Source of the DNA: Clonostachys chloroleuca
Lineage: Eukaryota; Ascomycota; Sordariomycetes; Hypocreales; Bionectriaceae
Direction: 5' to 3'
Length of the DNA stretch: 64,000 bases
NCBI GenBank assembly: GCA_037952775.1
Contig: JBANAY010000004.1
Coordinates: 3,720,001-3,784,000, forward strand
The notes beneath the pieces were generated by a model. That model was given only the letters and a program-made list of their open reading frames with translations. It ran no database searches and had not been told where the DNA came from. This document shows positions 38,486-49,718 of the stretch, one piece after another. Position 1 is the first letter of the stretch. The number at the start of each line of letters is the position of its first letter. Made by a program: the position numbers and the translations under genes.

Positions 38486-40735
38486 TTACATAATCCCAGA
38501 AGTTGGGCTAAAATCCGTGAAGAAGTTGTGCATAATGCTATCGATGTTGTCGAACTGTTCCATTGATGATACACCCCACCAGTCCTCTGCGCCTCCCGTC
38601 ATTGTCGAATCAGGTTGATCTAGATACGCAATTTCCACATCTGTTGGGACGGAATTCAGGACATGCTCGGTAGTCTCATTTCCGAACACTTGCGTTGTCG
38701 AGGCCGATTGAGAAGCCGCTGCCACATCACTCGGCATCGCGCCCTGTAAATCGGCGTCCAGTGTCATGCCTCCTGCAAGATCTTGTGCTTTTCTGACTTC
38801 TTTGACCCACCGAAGAACATCTTGTGCCAAATCGTCCAATACGTTGCGGCTTCTCTTCGCCCCGGGCCAGTACTCTCCAGCAGCGCTAAGAATATTCAGA
38901 CCCGCATAAACATCGCTCATGAACCTCTCTAGCTCCGTGGTGGCAGCAATGCTCGGAGCAGCACGAACACAATAGAGCATAGTGACGATGCTGAGGAGCA
39001 AAGAATGGAAAGTAACCCAACTGTAAATCAGGAGGTCATCGCGATACAGACGATTGAAAAGGCGAATGCAGTCTTGGCAAGCAGTGTAGCATCGTCTGAG
39101 TGACTGAATGGATGGGTTTGGGAGCGCCGGGCTAGGTCGCAAGAGTAGCATCAGTAAAGAATTGTAACGTATCTCGCACGTAGTTTTCATATATCCTCTC
39201 TCGTCGGCCGTTGTAGGGATGCTCTCTGCCCAATCGTCAAGCTGTCGGATCATACCTGCCTGCCAATCGTTTATGTTCGTTGGAGGAGGGTACGCATAAA
39301 TAGGAGTGTCCCTCACAATACTATTGGCCACGTATTTGATCTCCGAGTTCAAACGGGCTAGCTTAAATAGATGGAGGGAGAATGGCAGGTAGTTTGGATC
39401 TTGGGTGCTGTTGTCGCCATTCAATGGCTGATTACCGAGCAAGTTCTCGTCTTCAATGAGTTGGGGGTACTGAAAATTGTTAGCTGACCTCCAGGTATGA
39501 GCCCAGGCTAAGTTTCTTGGAAACTCACTCTTAATTCACAGGCCTCGTCTCTTACACCTATTGGGCGACCCATGATGGTAGCAATCGTTCGGTCAAGCAT
39601 AAAAACGACCCAGAAAACCCTAGTCCGCATTTCCTGCTCCAGCAAGGACATCGCATTACTTGCCAATATGCTTCTCTGGAGGCCCAAGTCCAGGGTGGCA
39701 GCAATGCACTGGTAGTTGAGATACCAAATGTTCAATTTAACATGTGGGTTGTGCATTGTGAATACGAGCAACAGAAGTAGACATTGTAAGCCCGGTAAGG
39801 AGTTTGTGCGAGTGGAATTGATTCTTTCAAATCGACCGAACGCTGTGGCGAAATATTTGTCTGCTGGAAGAGGAACCTGAAGCCGATGTGATAAGACCGT
39901 GGCACCCAAGGCCAAAACCATATATACCTGGAAAACGACGATGTTATCTTGCTGATTATCAATCCCGTCCTTGGCATACAGCTGATCGAGGTTATGCATC
40001 AACGAAGGACGATGTAGAATCGGATACTGTGATCCAACGGCGCTGAAATATGCATCACATAGCTGCTTTGCATGTTTCTGGTGGGGAAGGGGAGTTTGGT
40101 TGTCGTGGGGAGAACCGAAAAGATCAGGGGTGAACTCAGAACGAGAAGTTTGCCCTTGGCCATCCAGCGGATTGGTTCCTCGATCATCACCTGCACCACT
40201 TCGCGAGGTATTCATCAACAGTCTAGCCAGGAAGTAACCACTCGATGGTCCAATATACCGTGGCGCAGTGCTGTTGCCAACTGATACCAACCCGATCTCA
40301 TGCGACAATGGGCTGCTGGTGCTTCCAAACGCAGGTGCATGGGACCGAGGAGCAGGCGTCGCGGATACCGGTAATGTGGAGGATGGGTCCTTCTCTGAAA
40401 TCAGTGGATCACTCGCTTCAATCCCTCGTTCTTGAAGCGCTGCCTCCAGCGTGGCTATCCGTTGTTTCAAGTCAGCGACGACCTCATCATCCGACGGCAC
40501 ATGGCCGAGACGAAGACTGTCGCCATCACTACACACAACCGAGGCTTTTTTGCAATTATTGCAGGTCGGATACTGGCCATCACACTTTGAAAGCTGGTCA
40601 GCCTGGGGGCTTGAAACATTTGCTCTCGCTCTTCTGGATACTGACACGGATCTTCCGCTTCTGACAACGGGCACATGCCAAGCGGAGACGGCGATTTCGA
40701 CGGGATTCCCGTTTATCTGGGGTCTTTTCGGACAT
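38486..40735 (-). CDS. Zn(II)2Cys6 transcription factor with fungal-specific regulatory domain
   Basis: A 709-aa regulator in three exons: 40646-40735, 39529-40584 and 38486-39469. The zinc cluster is split by the first intron: C21 and C24 lie in exon 1, and C31, C38, C41 and C48 in exon 2, spacing 2-6-6-2-6, behind a basic RRNRRLRLA patch. The ATG at 40735 is therefore the real start; the longer open frame running to 40965 reads through the intron and loses the first cysteines. A coiled-coil-like segment (VADLKQRIATLEAALQERG) follows the cluster. The fungal_trans region begins near CDAYFSAVGSQYPILHRPSL and includes VFWVVFMLDRTIATIMGRP. The targets are unknown. Confidence 0.88.
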
Positions 40736-41332
40736 TGATATGAGATAAATTCATATCCCCACGTTATCGGGACAGGATCAAGGCTTCTTGTTCGTTCAGC
40801 TCTCGCAGTAGGTAACCAGAGAGTATTGATAGCGGGGAAATTCCGAAGACGGAGAAGATATTGCGTCAAGATTTTGTGGAGGACGGACGAACTCCGTCTC
40901 CATTTCGAGCTACCCGAGACCCCTTTTCGGTAACTGAACTCAGATGCAGCGAAACCTAAAGGCAATTCCAGAGAGCCGTAGAATTAAAATAAATGGATAC
41001 TGATCCATATTTCAATCTTCTGAGTTACTGAGGCTTAGTTTATAATTGAGCTCGGCATATTATACACAATTTCCTATCTCGTCGCAGATTATGAGAACAG
41101 TCACTAATGATGCTTTTGCTAAATTACTGACATACGGGACCAAAAGAACTGAGGAAAAAGGTTGGAAGAGAGGGAGAAGTTTATTAAGTCGTTAATACGA
41201 GAAGAGCTTATTTCACGACAGGCAAAGAAATATTAGATTTCCATCCTGTACAAATCACCGGCCATCTTCTAGAGCGAGTTGCTTGAAGCCGATGAGAAGG
41301 CTTGATTCACAGGCACAGATAGTCTATCCTGG
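40736..41332. other. AT-rich gene-free spacer
   Basis: About 600 bp of AT-rich sequence upstream of the regulator, leading into the left repeat copy. No gene seen. Confidence 0.45.
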
Positions 41333-41626
41333 TTCTCGCAAGTCTCGCTTGGCGTCTATCTTGTATTATAGGCCTTGAATCAGCTGTAGACTATTTACGG
41401 GAGATGCGAGAGTATGTATTTACTACTTTAGAATACCCTTTCTTCCTTCTTAAAGAGCCTGGGATTGATTAGTACCTTATATAAGTATGCTGCGAGTTAA
41501 TTAGGTAAGCTAGATTAGTACTAAAGAGAGTATTACTTCTAGATAAAACTGCCTATAAATTGAGGTATTATAGGGTTTGCTTAGTGCTTTCCCCGCTATA
41601 AAGCCTTATCCACAGATAGCTTTGAG
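41333..41626. repeat. Dispersed repeat, left copy (RIP-like mutated)
   Basis: About 290 bp aligning by eye, in the same orientation, with 44269-44558. Shared anchors include TTCTCGCAAGTCTCGCTTGG, GGTACCTTA/AGTACCTTA and CTTATCCACAG. Compared with the right copy, the differences are dominated by C-to-T and G-to-A, for example TCGATTGG versus TTGATTAG and TTGGGCGAGCTGGG versus TTAGGTAAGCTAGA. The element class is not identified. Confidence 0.75.
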
Positions 41627-41890
41627 TGGGTGTAGAATCAGGGACAGGGGCTCGAGCAAGACTTGGTGATACTGGTGCAAGCAACACGCTACTTCTCAAG
41701 CCCTGCAACCCTGATTTAGGATTTTATTGAGGTTTTCAAGCTAATACCTCAATAGCGTTTGAAATGTATCTTGTCTAAACGATGAAAGGTTGATTACTCC
41801 CTGCTTGATAAAGACATAATCTCCTAAGACAGCTACCACCACGACAAGCTCTTCCCTGCCTTCATTTAGTAACCCCGTCTAAATATCACC

Positions 41891-42213
41891 ATGAAGTTCT
41901 CTATTGCCACACTCTTCCTTGCCACTACCGGCTTTGTCAACGCCTTTCCCGCTGCCGACGATGCTGCTGCACCCAGATCCAGCTGCGGCAACCAAGCCGG
42001 CCGTGTTACGTGCAGTGAATCTCACGGTGAGCGGTTTGTAGCCTCTTCGCCTCTTCTCAAGTGACTCGTGAGCTGACAATGTATCGACCGGATAGGTATC
42101 CCCATATCCTTGTTTGCGTCAGCAAGAAATGGAAGATTCAGGCAAGTTACGCGAAAGGCACAAGCTGTAATGGCAACGACCAGAAAAACCAGGCCCGGTG
42201 CGAGGCTTATTAA
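41891..42213 (+). CDS. Small secreted cysteine-containing protein
   Basis: An 86-aa protein in two exons, 41891-42033 and 42096-42213. The N-terminus MKFSIATLFLATTGFVNA is a clear signal peptide. The mature part is about 68 residues and has five cysteines (SCGNQ, VTCSE, LVCVS, SCNG, RCEAY). The donor GTTTGT is preferred over the nearby GTGAGC because only it joins the two exons in one frame. I do not recognise a family. It could be an effector-like, antimicrobial-like or structural secreted protein; none of these can be chosen from sequence. It lies between two copies of a dispersed repeat. Confidence 0.65.
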
Positions 42214-42968
42214 GATGATGAATGATTACGGAATTTGGCTCATTCAAGTATACATGCTCTCATAGATGCTGTCCTAAATAACCGATAGGCTACCTTTGCA
42301 GATAATTGCTGGGTTCACTATTGTCTATCACTTGATTGGACAAGGAACCACACGACTTGTGGAATAATCATTCCAGATGCAAAGCACTCAAATGATTCCT
42401 CTCAGTCTCCCGTCTATATCTACCGCAGAATGCTGTATTGTGTTGGGACTGCCCCTTTTACAATGTTGGACGGAATGGTGCCATTTTCGTACAACACTGT
42501 CATCTCAGTTTGCATCTCGGTTTATTTGGGTAATGAAACTCCCCTTAGTGACCGCAACAGGGTGACAGTTTGTCAGAAATATTTCGACCTGAGCAGAATG
42601 GTGGCGACGAGACGGAACACAACAGACTCGAAAGTTTGGAAAGGCAAATATTATTGCACATGTCATAATACTTATGAAGCAAGGTTGATTTTATTTAAGC
42701 CCAGGACTTGCCTACCCAAGTTTGGGCCTACCTAAGCTTGGAGAAATCAACCATCGCTTATAAAAAAAAGTAAGATCCTATACTAGCATACTGGGAACTT
42801 GTTTGAGTAATCAGATGCTTTCTTTTTCCTTTCACACAAGCACATTGCCGCTCTCCCTCTACCGCCCTTCAGAAGGCGGTCAGCCGTCTTGCTATATAAA
42901 AATTGGCTTTTACCTAGCTGGACTTGTCTCTGGGGTGGAATATATTAATTTTCCTTGAAGACAATTTC

Positions 42969-43271
42969 CTAGTCTGCTTCGTTCTTGCCCCTGCGCCTGT
43001 TCTTGCCGCCCCTGTGCCTGTGATTGTCTCGTCGTGAAAGGGACCTGCGGCTATATATAGTGTCCCGGGCTCCTGGGGCTATGACTGTGCGTGTGGACCC
43101 AAGCGGAAGAGTTCCTCGGTGTCTGGGAACGCTTCTGCCGTTGCTTTTGTGAGGACGAACATCTGAAGTAGTTGTACTATGCTTAGGTAGGTTGTTGGTG
43201 GTTGCAAGCACCTCCTCACTCGCGATGAGAAGAGCGATGGCTGAGACGACAATGTTTTTGAATGAGACCAT
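42969..43271 (-). CDS. Small basic secreted protein
   Basis: A 100-aa intronless protein beginning MVSFKNIVVSAIALLIASEEVLA, a probable signal peptide. The start at 43271 is preferred because the 42 residues in front do not look like a secreted leader. The remainder is polar and strongly basic, ending in an Arg/Lys/His-rich tail (SRRSLSRRDNHRHRGGKNRR) with several dibasic sites that could be Kex2 targets. It has no cysteine in the mature part. Family unknown. It lies on the opposite strand to the other small secreted gene within the repeat-bounded island. Confidence 0.5.
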   Translation of the reverse strand: MVSFKNIVVSAIALLIASEEVLATTNNLPKHSTTTSDVRPHKSNGRSVPRHRGTLPLGSTRTVIAPGARDTIYSRRSLSRRDNHRHRGGKNRRRGKNEAD

Positions 43272-44045
43272 GGTAGGATCAGCGAGCGGTAGTCTTTTTG
43301 TGAATAAAACTTTGAGGAATGGAAGAAGTTTGAAATAAGAACAAGGGTAAAATGAGGCTGGATTATTGGTTGAAAGGGAACTGGCTGTAATTGACATAAA
43401 TCAAGACCAGTTCATTTCTGTATAGAAGAAAAAAAGTGAAAGAAATGAAAGATGATGGTTGAAGTAAACTGATTTTTGGGAACGGCAAGCACCGCTTTCT
43501 TATTCTTCTGTGCCTTGGCCAGTTGACGCTTAGGGTGATTCGGGCTCGTTATTCTATCGGAAAGTACAATGAATACCTAATTATTAACCCTGTTTATAGG
43601 ATCAAGCGGAGATTATCGGTTAGTTATACAATAAGAAATCGTCGAACTTCTAATAGTATCATTGCACGGTTACAGACAATTGAGATCGGCCGGGATAAGA
43701 CTCCTACCAATTATACCTAATTAAATAGAAACAGTTAGGATTATAAAAATAGTACTAACTCTATAGAGTCGCATATTAACACTAACTGTAGTGAAAATTA
43801 AAGGGACCATCGTAGCTCTGTTCAAGAAAGGGTTTGAATCCTAATAGGATTCGCCCTACTCCTATATCATTTATTTTATCATACGGAGACCCTTAGATAG
43901 GAGAACCCAAAATCGACGCCCCTGTCTCGCAGTTTGATGCTGCTAAGTATATTTTAGGCTCTAGTATATAGAACTAAATTCTATCCTTGCTCAGTAATAA
44001 AAAGATACAAGCTGGCTCGACAAACATTACATCGGAAGGCAGGCT
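43272..44045. other. AT-rich gene-free region
   Basis: About 770 bp, very AT-rich at 43560-43990, with many short stop-broken frames. It may be repeat-derived DNA affected by C-to-T mutation. Confidence 0.5.
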
Positions 44046-44047
44046 AT

Positions 44048-44200
44048 CCAGGGCTACAGTAATTGCTCGTTACTGCAGCAGACCGGAAGGTCGGGCTCGC
44101 ACCAATCGCTTGTCGCTGCAGCGGACAGGTAATTCAGGGCTACAGCAATCGCTCGTCGCTGCACCAGAAAGGTCGGGCTCGTAGCAACCGCTCTCTGTGT
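44048..44200. repeat. Short tandem array, about 86-bp unit with about 43-bp subunits
   Basis: CAGGGCTACAG recurs at about 44049 and 44135. CTGCAGCAGACCGGAAGGTCGGGCTCG and CTGCACCAGAAAGGTCGGGCTCG follow at matching offsets, and a half-unit CAATCGCTTGTCGCTGCAGC lies between. The first unit shows TAATTGCTCGTTACTG where the second has CAATCGCTCGTCGCTG, again transition differences. Confidence 0.6.
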
Positions 44201-44268
44201 TGAGGTGACGGTTGATCCGATTCCACACTGGATCGTTTAGGAATAGGACAGTTGGTCGATGCTTCTGA

Positions 44269-44558
44269 TTCTCGCAAGTCTCGCTTGGCATCAATCTTAT
44301 ATCTTAGGTATTGAAATAGCTGTAGACCCTTTGCGGGAGATATAAGAGTGTGTTTTTACTAATTTAGAGCACTCTTTCTTTCTCCTTGAAGAGCCTCGAA
44401 TCGATTGGTACCTTATGAGCAAGCTGCGAGTCAATTGGGCGAGCTGGGTTAGCACTAACGCGTTGCTTCTAGGCGAAACCACCTGTAAATTGAGTCGTCA
44501 TGGGGCATTGTTGAGTGCTTTCCCCCGCTGTGCAGGCTTATCCACAGGTGGCTTTGAG
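44269..44558. repeat. Dispersed repeat, right copy (less mutated)
   Basis: A direct copy of 41333-41626 with higher GC content. It ends about 235 bp before the start codon of the 2OG oxygenase and so probably lies in that gene's promoter. No terminal inverted repeats or transposase frame are visible. Confidence 0.75.
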
Positions 44559-44793
44559 GCGCAGTGGCCAACGTGGTCGTCTGATCTAATGGAGAATCTT
44601 ATGCTGTTGGTAACTCAATTCAGGCAACCTTGTTCTCTTTTCCTTCCTTCCTCCCTTTGCTCTCAATGCGTTTCTGTTCATCCCACCGCAAAGTCACTTG
44701 GTGGCTGCCTGAAAAATGAGACTTCTCCCTTCTGCTGCTTACCCATTTACCATTCCTAGACGATTTGCGTGTCAATCACTGGGGCACTATCGA

Positions 44794-45676
44794 ATGGCGC
44801 ACCTACAAAAAGCCCGTGTCGTGAAGTACAAGTCGAACGAGGTCAAAATTCCCGACAATTTCCTCCAGGGCCCTTCACCAACCCCCGTCGTGTTGAAACC
44901 TGTCCCTTTCGCATCTTCTCCTGTGCCAGAATATAAGAAATGCTTCGCCGTGACGGTTGACAATGTGCTCTCGCCAGAGGAGTGCTCTCAGCTAAAACAG
45001 CTTGCCGAACAATCGGCGCTCCCCGCTGCCGAAGGCGACCCCAACCAGAGCGTCTGGCGACCTGCCACGGTATCGCTCGCGCCCGGCCTCGAAGCTCCCG
45101 CTCCAGGATATAGAGAGAGCGATCGAATCGTGTGGGATAGTGAGGAGATCACTAAGTGTGTGTGGGCGCGATGTTGCCAAGCGGAGGGATTGAAAGACCA
45201 GCTGGCTGTTATGAGACACCGGTCTGGTCAAAATCCTGGACGATGGGAGTTTAGCCACATGAACAAGAGAATGCGCTTTCTGAAGTACTCGCCTGGTCAA
45301 TACTTTAGGCGTAAGTTGCACCGTTTCTCGGAGTTGCTGGTGTTCCATTCTTACTGACGACTCAGCACATTGCGATGGCCCCTACTATTATGAGGAGAAT
45401 GGGACGCGGTTCGAAACTCAATATACATTTCATCTTTACCTCAATGATTCGGCTGAGGTATCATCCGAAAGCGAACTGGAGGGTGGTGCCACAAGCTTTC
45501 TGTCATGGGACAAGCAACGCCGGATTGATGTGAACCCCAGAGCGGGCAGCGTTTTGATCTTCCAGCACAAAGGACTCCTCCATGCGGGAAATGAGGTATT
45601 CAAGGGTGAGAAGTTCACAGTTCGAACAGATCTTTTGTATAAGTGGGTTGAAGACAAAACCCCCGACGCTGCTTGA
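44794..45676 (+). CDS. 2-oxoglutarate/Fe(II)-dependent oxygenase, prolyl-4-hydroxylase-like
   Basis: A 275-aa non-haem iron oxygenase. Two exons, 44794-45310 and 45366-45676, with a GTAAGT...CTCAG intron that creates QYFRPHCDGPYYYE. The iron triad is present: His174 and Asp176 (HCD) and His245 (GLLHAGNEV), with Arg259 (TVRTD) as the probable 2-oxoglutarate ligand. VLSPEECSQLKQLAEQ and MRFLKYSPGQYF are typical of the P4H-like fold. No signal peptide is found with the chosen ATG. The frame extends 26 codons upstream to an ATG at 44716 with a basic leader, which could be a mitochondrial presequence. Its substrate is unknown. It converges on the class V enzyme, with 230 bp between stop codons. 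Confidence 0.85.
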
Positions 45677-45907
45677 AGCAAGTGTCTTAATTATGGTCAA
45701 TGTGTTAGTTAATTGGAAATCTTCATTTTACGGTCTGGATATAAATATGAAACTGAAAAAAGTACCTTGTATGATTTTAAGTTAAGCCAATAAAAGGAAT
45801 CACTCGCTCATGACTTCATGCGCCTTATTCTATCCATGCATAACTCCCAAGTCATCCCAGATGGTCCAGATATCAATCTCCCTCTCCAATTTAGAATTCG
45901 AGGCCAA

Positions 45908-47359
45908 TCAACAACCACTTCGAGGCTCAAGTCCCGAAGTGTCATTTACTCTATCCTTGTACACCTTCTCAGCGAAAGTGAGGAAAAGGTCGACATCCTT
46001 GACTGTGGACGCGATACCCAAAGATACTCGAATCGCCCCAAAAGAGCTGAGCCCGATGATTTCCAGAATCTCGTCCATGGATAGGTCATCCTTGACTTTC
46101 TTCAGAGGTTCAAGCGCGGACTTCGTAACGCCAAAAGCGGTCTCCCCTACCCCGGGGTTGCAAAAACACCCCGTACGGAGCGAGATGCCATATGCAGCGG
46201 ACTCCTTGGCTATTATTCGGTTATCGAAAATCTGACCATTTGAATCAAGCAGGTTGAACGCAACCGTTCCGCCTCGGTTTTCCGTATTTTCTGGGCCATA
46301 CAATCGCGTCATCGGTCGACCATCGGCATGGTGAAGAGAAACGAGTTTGCGAATGAGATATCCTGTAAGACACTGTACCCGAAGTGAGATTATGTCCATC
46401 CCGACCTCACCAAGCCAATCAAGACCGATATGAATGTCTGGAATAGCCCAGAAGTTGAGTGTTCCGTCCTCGAGAGAAGACTCATCGCTGGTCATGAGCT
46501 GCCAGGAGAGACTGACGCTGGCGGCCTTGACTGTACCGCCAGCAAACCAAGGCCGTTGCAAGCGAGCCAAAGCATCCTTCCGTATAATCAGGGATCCAAC
46601 GCCAGTAGGGAAACCCATGACCTTGTACCAGCTCACGATGGTAAATTCGGGCTTGATAACCGAAAAGTCCAACCTCTTGGTTGGGAGATATGCCGCGGCG
46701 TCCAGTAGCACGTCGTAGCCCCGATCCTGTGCGAGCTTCACCCAAGAGAGAGGATGACACACGCCGCTGAAGTTGCTCTGGGCGGGAAATGCGAAGAGAC
46801 TGGGACCTGGCCGCTTGAATAAGCGCCTCTCTTTTAGAGATGGCAAGGCATCTTCCGCGGCTTTCGTGTTCGTACGAAGCTCATCTTTGTTCGTCATCGG
46901 GACGTAAACGTGAGTAGCTCGATTTTTGTGGGCAAAGCAGCGTAACCCGTGTATAGAGTTGTGGTTATCGGCCGTCATAACGAGCTTGGAGTGTTTCCTA
47001 AACGGATATGACTCCCCGACTAGACGTGCCGCTCCGGATGCGTTGGGTGTGAACACGACGGCATATTCTTCGGGAGAAGCGTTGAAAAAGCTGAGTATTT
47101 TTGCCCGCGTTCTGTCAATGAGCTCGCTCGACGTTCGGCTGGTGGGGTTGACGGAATGAGGGTTGCCGAGTGTCACTGATGTTAGATGGGCGCTATGGGC
47201 CTGTATTTGGGCTCGAGATGCCAGCCCAGCGCCGCCATAATCTAGATATACATGGCCTTGCTCGTCGAGGTATGAGTAGCCGTAGGTGGATTGTCGTAAC
47301 AGGTCAAGTTTCTCGGTGGCGGCATACTCGGGATAGAAATCCAAGATAGCCCCTGACAT
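45908..47359 (-). CDS. Class V aminotransferase-fold enzyme, MoCo-sulfurase N-domain-like
   Basis: A 483-aa intronless PLP enzyme resembling the NifS-like domain of molybdenum cofactor sulfurase. DYGGAGLAS, FTPNASGA, FAFPAQSNFSGV and LLDAAAYLPT are present. The Schiff-base Lys246 lies in SWYKVMGFPTGVG, and the LRTGCFCNPG loop offers a candidate persulfide cysteine (Cys398 or Cys400). In full MoCo sulfurases a MOSC domain follows this part (known); here the protein stops soon after the small domain, so it is a stand-alone version. It may desulfurate cysteine or act as a lyase in a specialised pathway (inference). A CACGTG hexamer lies about 150 bp upstream of the ATG. Confidence 0.85.
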   Translation of the reverse strand: MSGAILDFYPEYAATEKLDLLRQSTYGYSYLDEQGHVYLDYGGAGLASRAQIQAHSAHLTSVTLGNPHSVNPTSRTSSELIDRTRAKILSFFNASPEEYAVVFTPNASGAARLVGESYPFRKHSKLVMTADNHNSIHGLRCFAHKNRATHVYVPMTNKDELRTNTKAAEDALPSLKERRLFKRPGPSLFAFPAQSNFSGVCHPLSWVKLAQDRGYDVLLDAAAYLPTKRLDFSVIKPEFTIVSWYKVMGFPTGVGSLIIRKDALARLQRPWFAGGTVKAASVSLSWQLMTSDESSLEDGTLNFWAIPDIHIGLDWLGEVGMDIISLRVQCLTGYLIRKLVSLHHADGRPMTRLYGPENTENRGGTVAFNLLDSNGQIFDNRIIAKESAAYGISLRTGCFCNPGVGETAFGVTKSALEPLKKVKDDLSMDEILEIIGLSSFGAIRVSLGIASTVKDVDLFLTFAEKVYKDRVNDTSGLEPRSGC

Positions 47360-49718
47360 CTTGGGTAGGTTCTGGCATCGGGGCCTATGCTTTAAAGCTG
47401 CAAAGTGATGATAAAGTTGAAAACGTGTTGTAATGGAGTTGTTAAAGAAGAGCGTAATATAATACTAGTTCTGGAAAGGTTACACAAGCATGATGCCGAT
47501 CTAGTCCACGTGCATCTAGCGGTTACTTTCCCTGTTATATATTGAAGGATGCGCTACGATGCGGATAGCTGTGATACAGGTTCAATTTAGCAATGATCCT
47601 ACGGCCGGAAAAGGCGGGAGGGTTGCCTTCGCTTACTTGCTGAGGCACTCCAAGCAGTGTTGCCTCAGGTCCCCACCCAATCAGCTTCAGTCCTGGCGTT
47701 TAGGTTGGATCAGCAGCAACTATATTGCAAATCAAGGTAGTAATGAGGTCCTGGAAGGCCGACGTGCGCTGTAGCAGGGAGCGTGTGCCGCAGCAGATAC
47801 CAATGACCAAATGCGCAGAAATTTGCAACCAGCTCGGAAGACGTCTTCACCGGCAATTCCATGAAACGCTCGGATGGGATAGAGGACAAAGCTGTGCAGT
47901 AGCCCTATGGATCGCCCTCTGCAATCCCTGATCGGTATTCTCATTGGATGATCATGTATCTTCATCTGAAGTGGTAACGGATACGACATCGGGCCAATGG
48001 TGGACGATGACGCGGGTCGGGGCTCCCGTTCAATAGTCTTCAGCCTGGGGAACTCGCTTAATTAAACCGGGTCACTCTGTACGCGCATCACAAATCTTCT
48101 CTCGGTTGACTTATTAACATCGCAGGTGACAAATATTCTAAGTTGTGGAATATTCCCCCGCTGTTCTTCGGCTGGCCCAATCATGCGAAGCGAAGCATCA
48201 TAGCCGCCCAAGGAAGTTGATTATTGGGATCACAGAAGGCGGCGACTGACTGGCTCCGACCCAAAGCAGCCTGAGGTGGCCAATATCTTACCATCCTCAT
48301 TCAGTTCAGTGGAGTTCGCCCTAAGTTCTTACCACCCGCTTCGTTGTCCATGCATACACCAGCTACTAGAGCATTCATTCCGTGTGGAGATTTGTGCTTG
48401 GACCGAATCATTTACCTGGGCTTTCTTGACGATTCGGAATATCGACAGCTTCCCATCTTACATGGCGATTGACGGAAAGAGAGAAACAAGTGCGCAGGTA
48501 TGGTCGCCAATCTGGAGCAGCCCGGCCATTGAGCAACTGGGAACGGTAATTAGATGCATACCCAAAGTTTGGGCTCAGCGCGGCTTGAGCCGTCCTGATT
48601 CCCCGCCCATCTTCTCATTGTGGCAGGTCCATGAATGGTAGCAAACGACAGGGACAGGGGGGAAGAAGCTATGAGACCTGGTCACCGACACAATTCATCA
48701 ACAGCCGATTTGTCTTCATCGTGGTTTGAATGATGCTATCGCCATTGCTAAAAGTGAAGAAAATGCAGGCGCTATAGCTCGTTCTCGAGGCTCTTTCGAT
48801 TAAACGCTTGGGTCGGCTTGGTTGGGCCCTGTGTGCGTACGCACAGTATACTTCCGGTGCTAATGGCAGGGGAAGTCCAGCTCGACTTGGCTGCGTCTGG
48901 AAAGTCACGAGATATGCTGTTTTGAGCGACCGACCTCCTTGACCGATATTTCTCTCTATGCCTCAACGTGATGCTGCGCCAATGCACTCCGAACCTTCTT
49001 GTCAGTGAACAGAATAATCTAAATAGGATTCAGTCCATTTAACTTTCGGTAGGAATCTGTGTCGAATTGGTCCGGGACACAGAAGCCGCGCTGTCACATG
49101 TTGAAAAGGGGGGAATGTACAAGCGTTGCGTCTTAATTGCCTGTCCAAATAGCGCCTTGTCATGACCCACCACTCTCACGGGAGACACCGTGATCTATCT
49201 AGGAATGCTGGGCCACTTTGGTTATGTTCCTAGCCTGTCAAAAACGGGCTACAAGAATAGACTTTCCAATGAGCCCAGCTGCTCCAGACTCGCGGGATCG
49301 TCATTCGCTACAAAAGCCTAGTCTGGCGGATGAGATCCAGATTCCCCGCACCAAATGACAGCTGCGGACGAGTGGGAGCTGTCTGAAGCTTCCAAAGATG
49401 CTCTGATTCTGCCCCATGGCCTTGGTATTGGTAAGGATGGCACCTATTGTGGGGATTACTCAGGTCCACCAACGGAAAGCCGGGCTTAACCCCTCTCCGA
49501 CTCTGGGCCAAAAGTCGGACAATTTCCTCTCCTCACCTTCTCATTTCATGAAGAGAGCTCGCTCAATCGATAGTGTCGTTGGGGCTTGCGCTTAGCTTGA
49601 GCTCGCTGAACTCCGTCATACATCTGGAGCCCGCGTTGACAGAGACCCCCTCACCTAACACCGACTGGTGAACCAGCAGACGAACCAACAGACCGGACCA
49701 CGTGGAAATAGATTGACA
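47360..49718. other. Long gene-free region
   Basis: About 2.36 kb. The longest frame (48276-48641, plus) gives 121 aa with no recognisable motif and looks random. No repeat or RNA gene is apparent. Confidence 0.45.

Noticed and set aside
39508..40965. Longer start for the second Zn2Cys6 gene at 40965
   Set aside because: This frame reads through the first intron and loses two cluster cysteines; the ATG at 40735 with splicing gives a perfect cluster.
43812..43866. tRNA-like stretch with GGGTTTGAATCC resembling a B box
   Set aside because: I could not find a matching acceptor stem, anticodon arm or A box at proper spacing.
48276..48641. 121-codon plus-strand frame
   Set aside because: No domain, signal or splice continuity; composition looks random.
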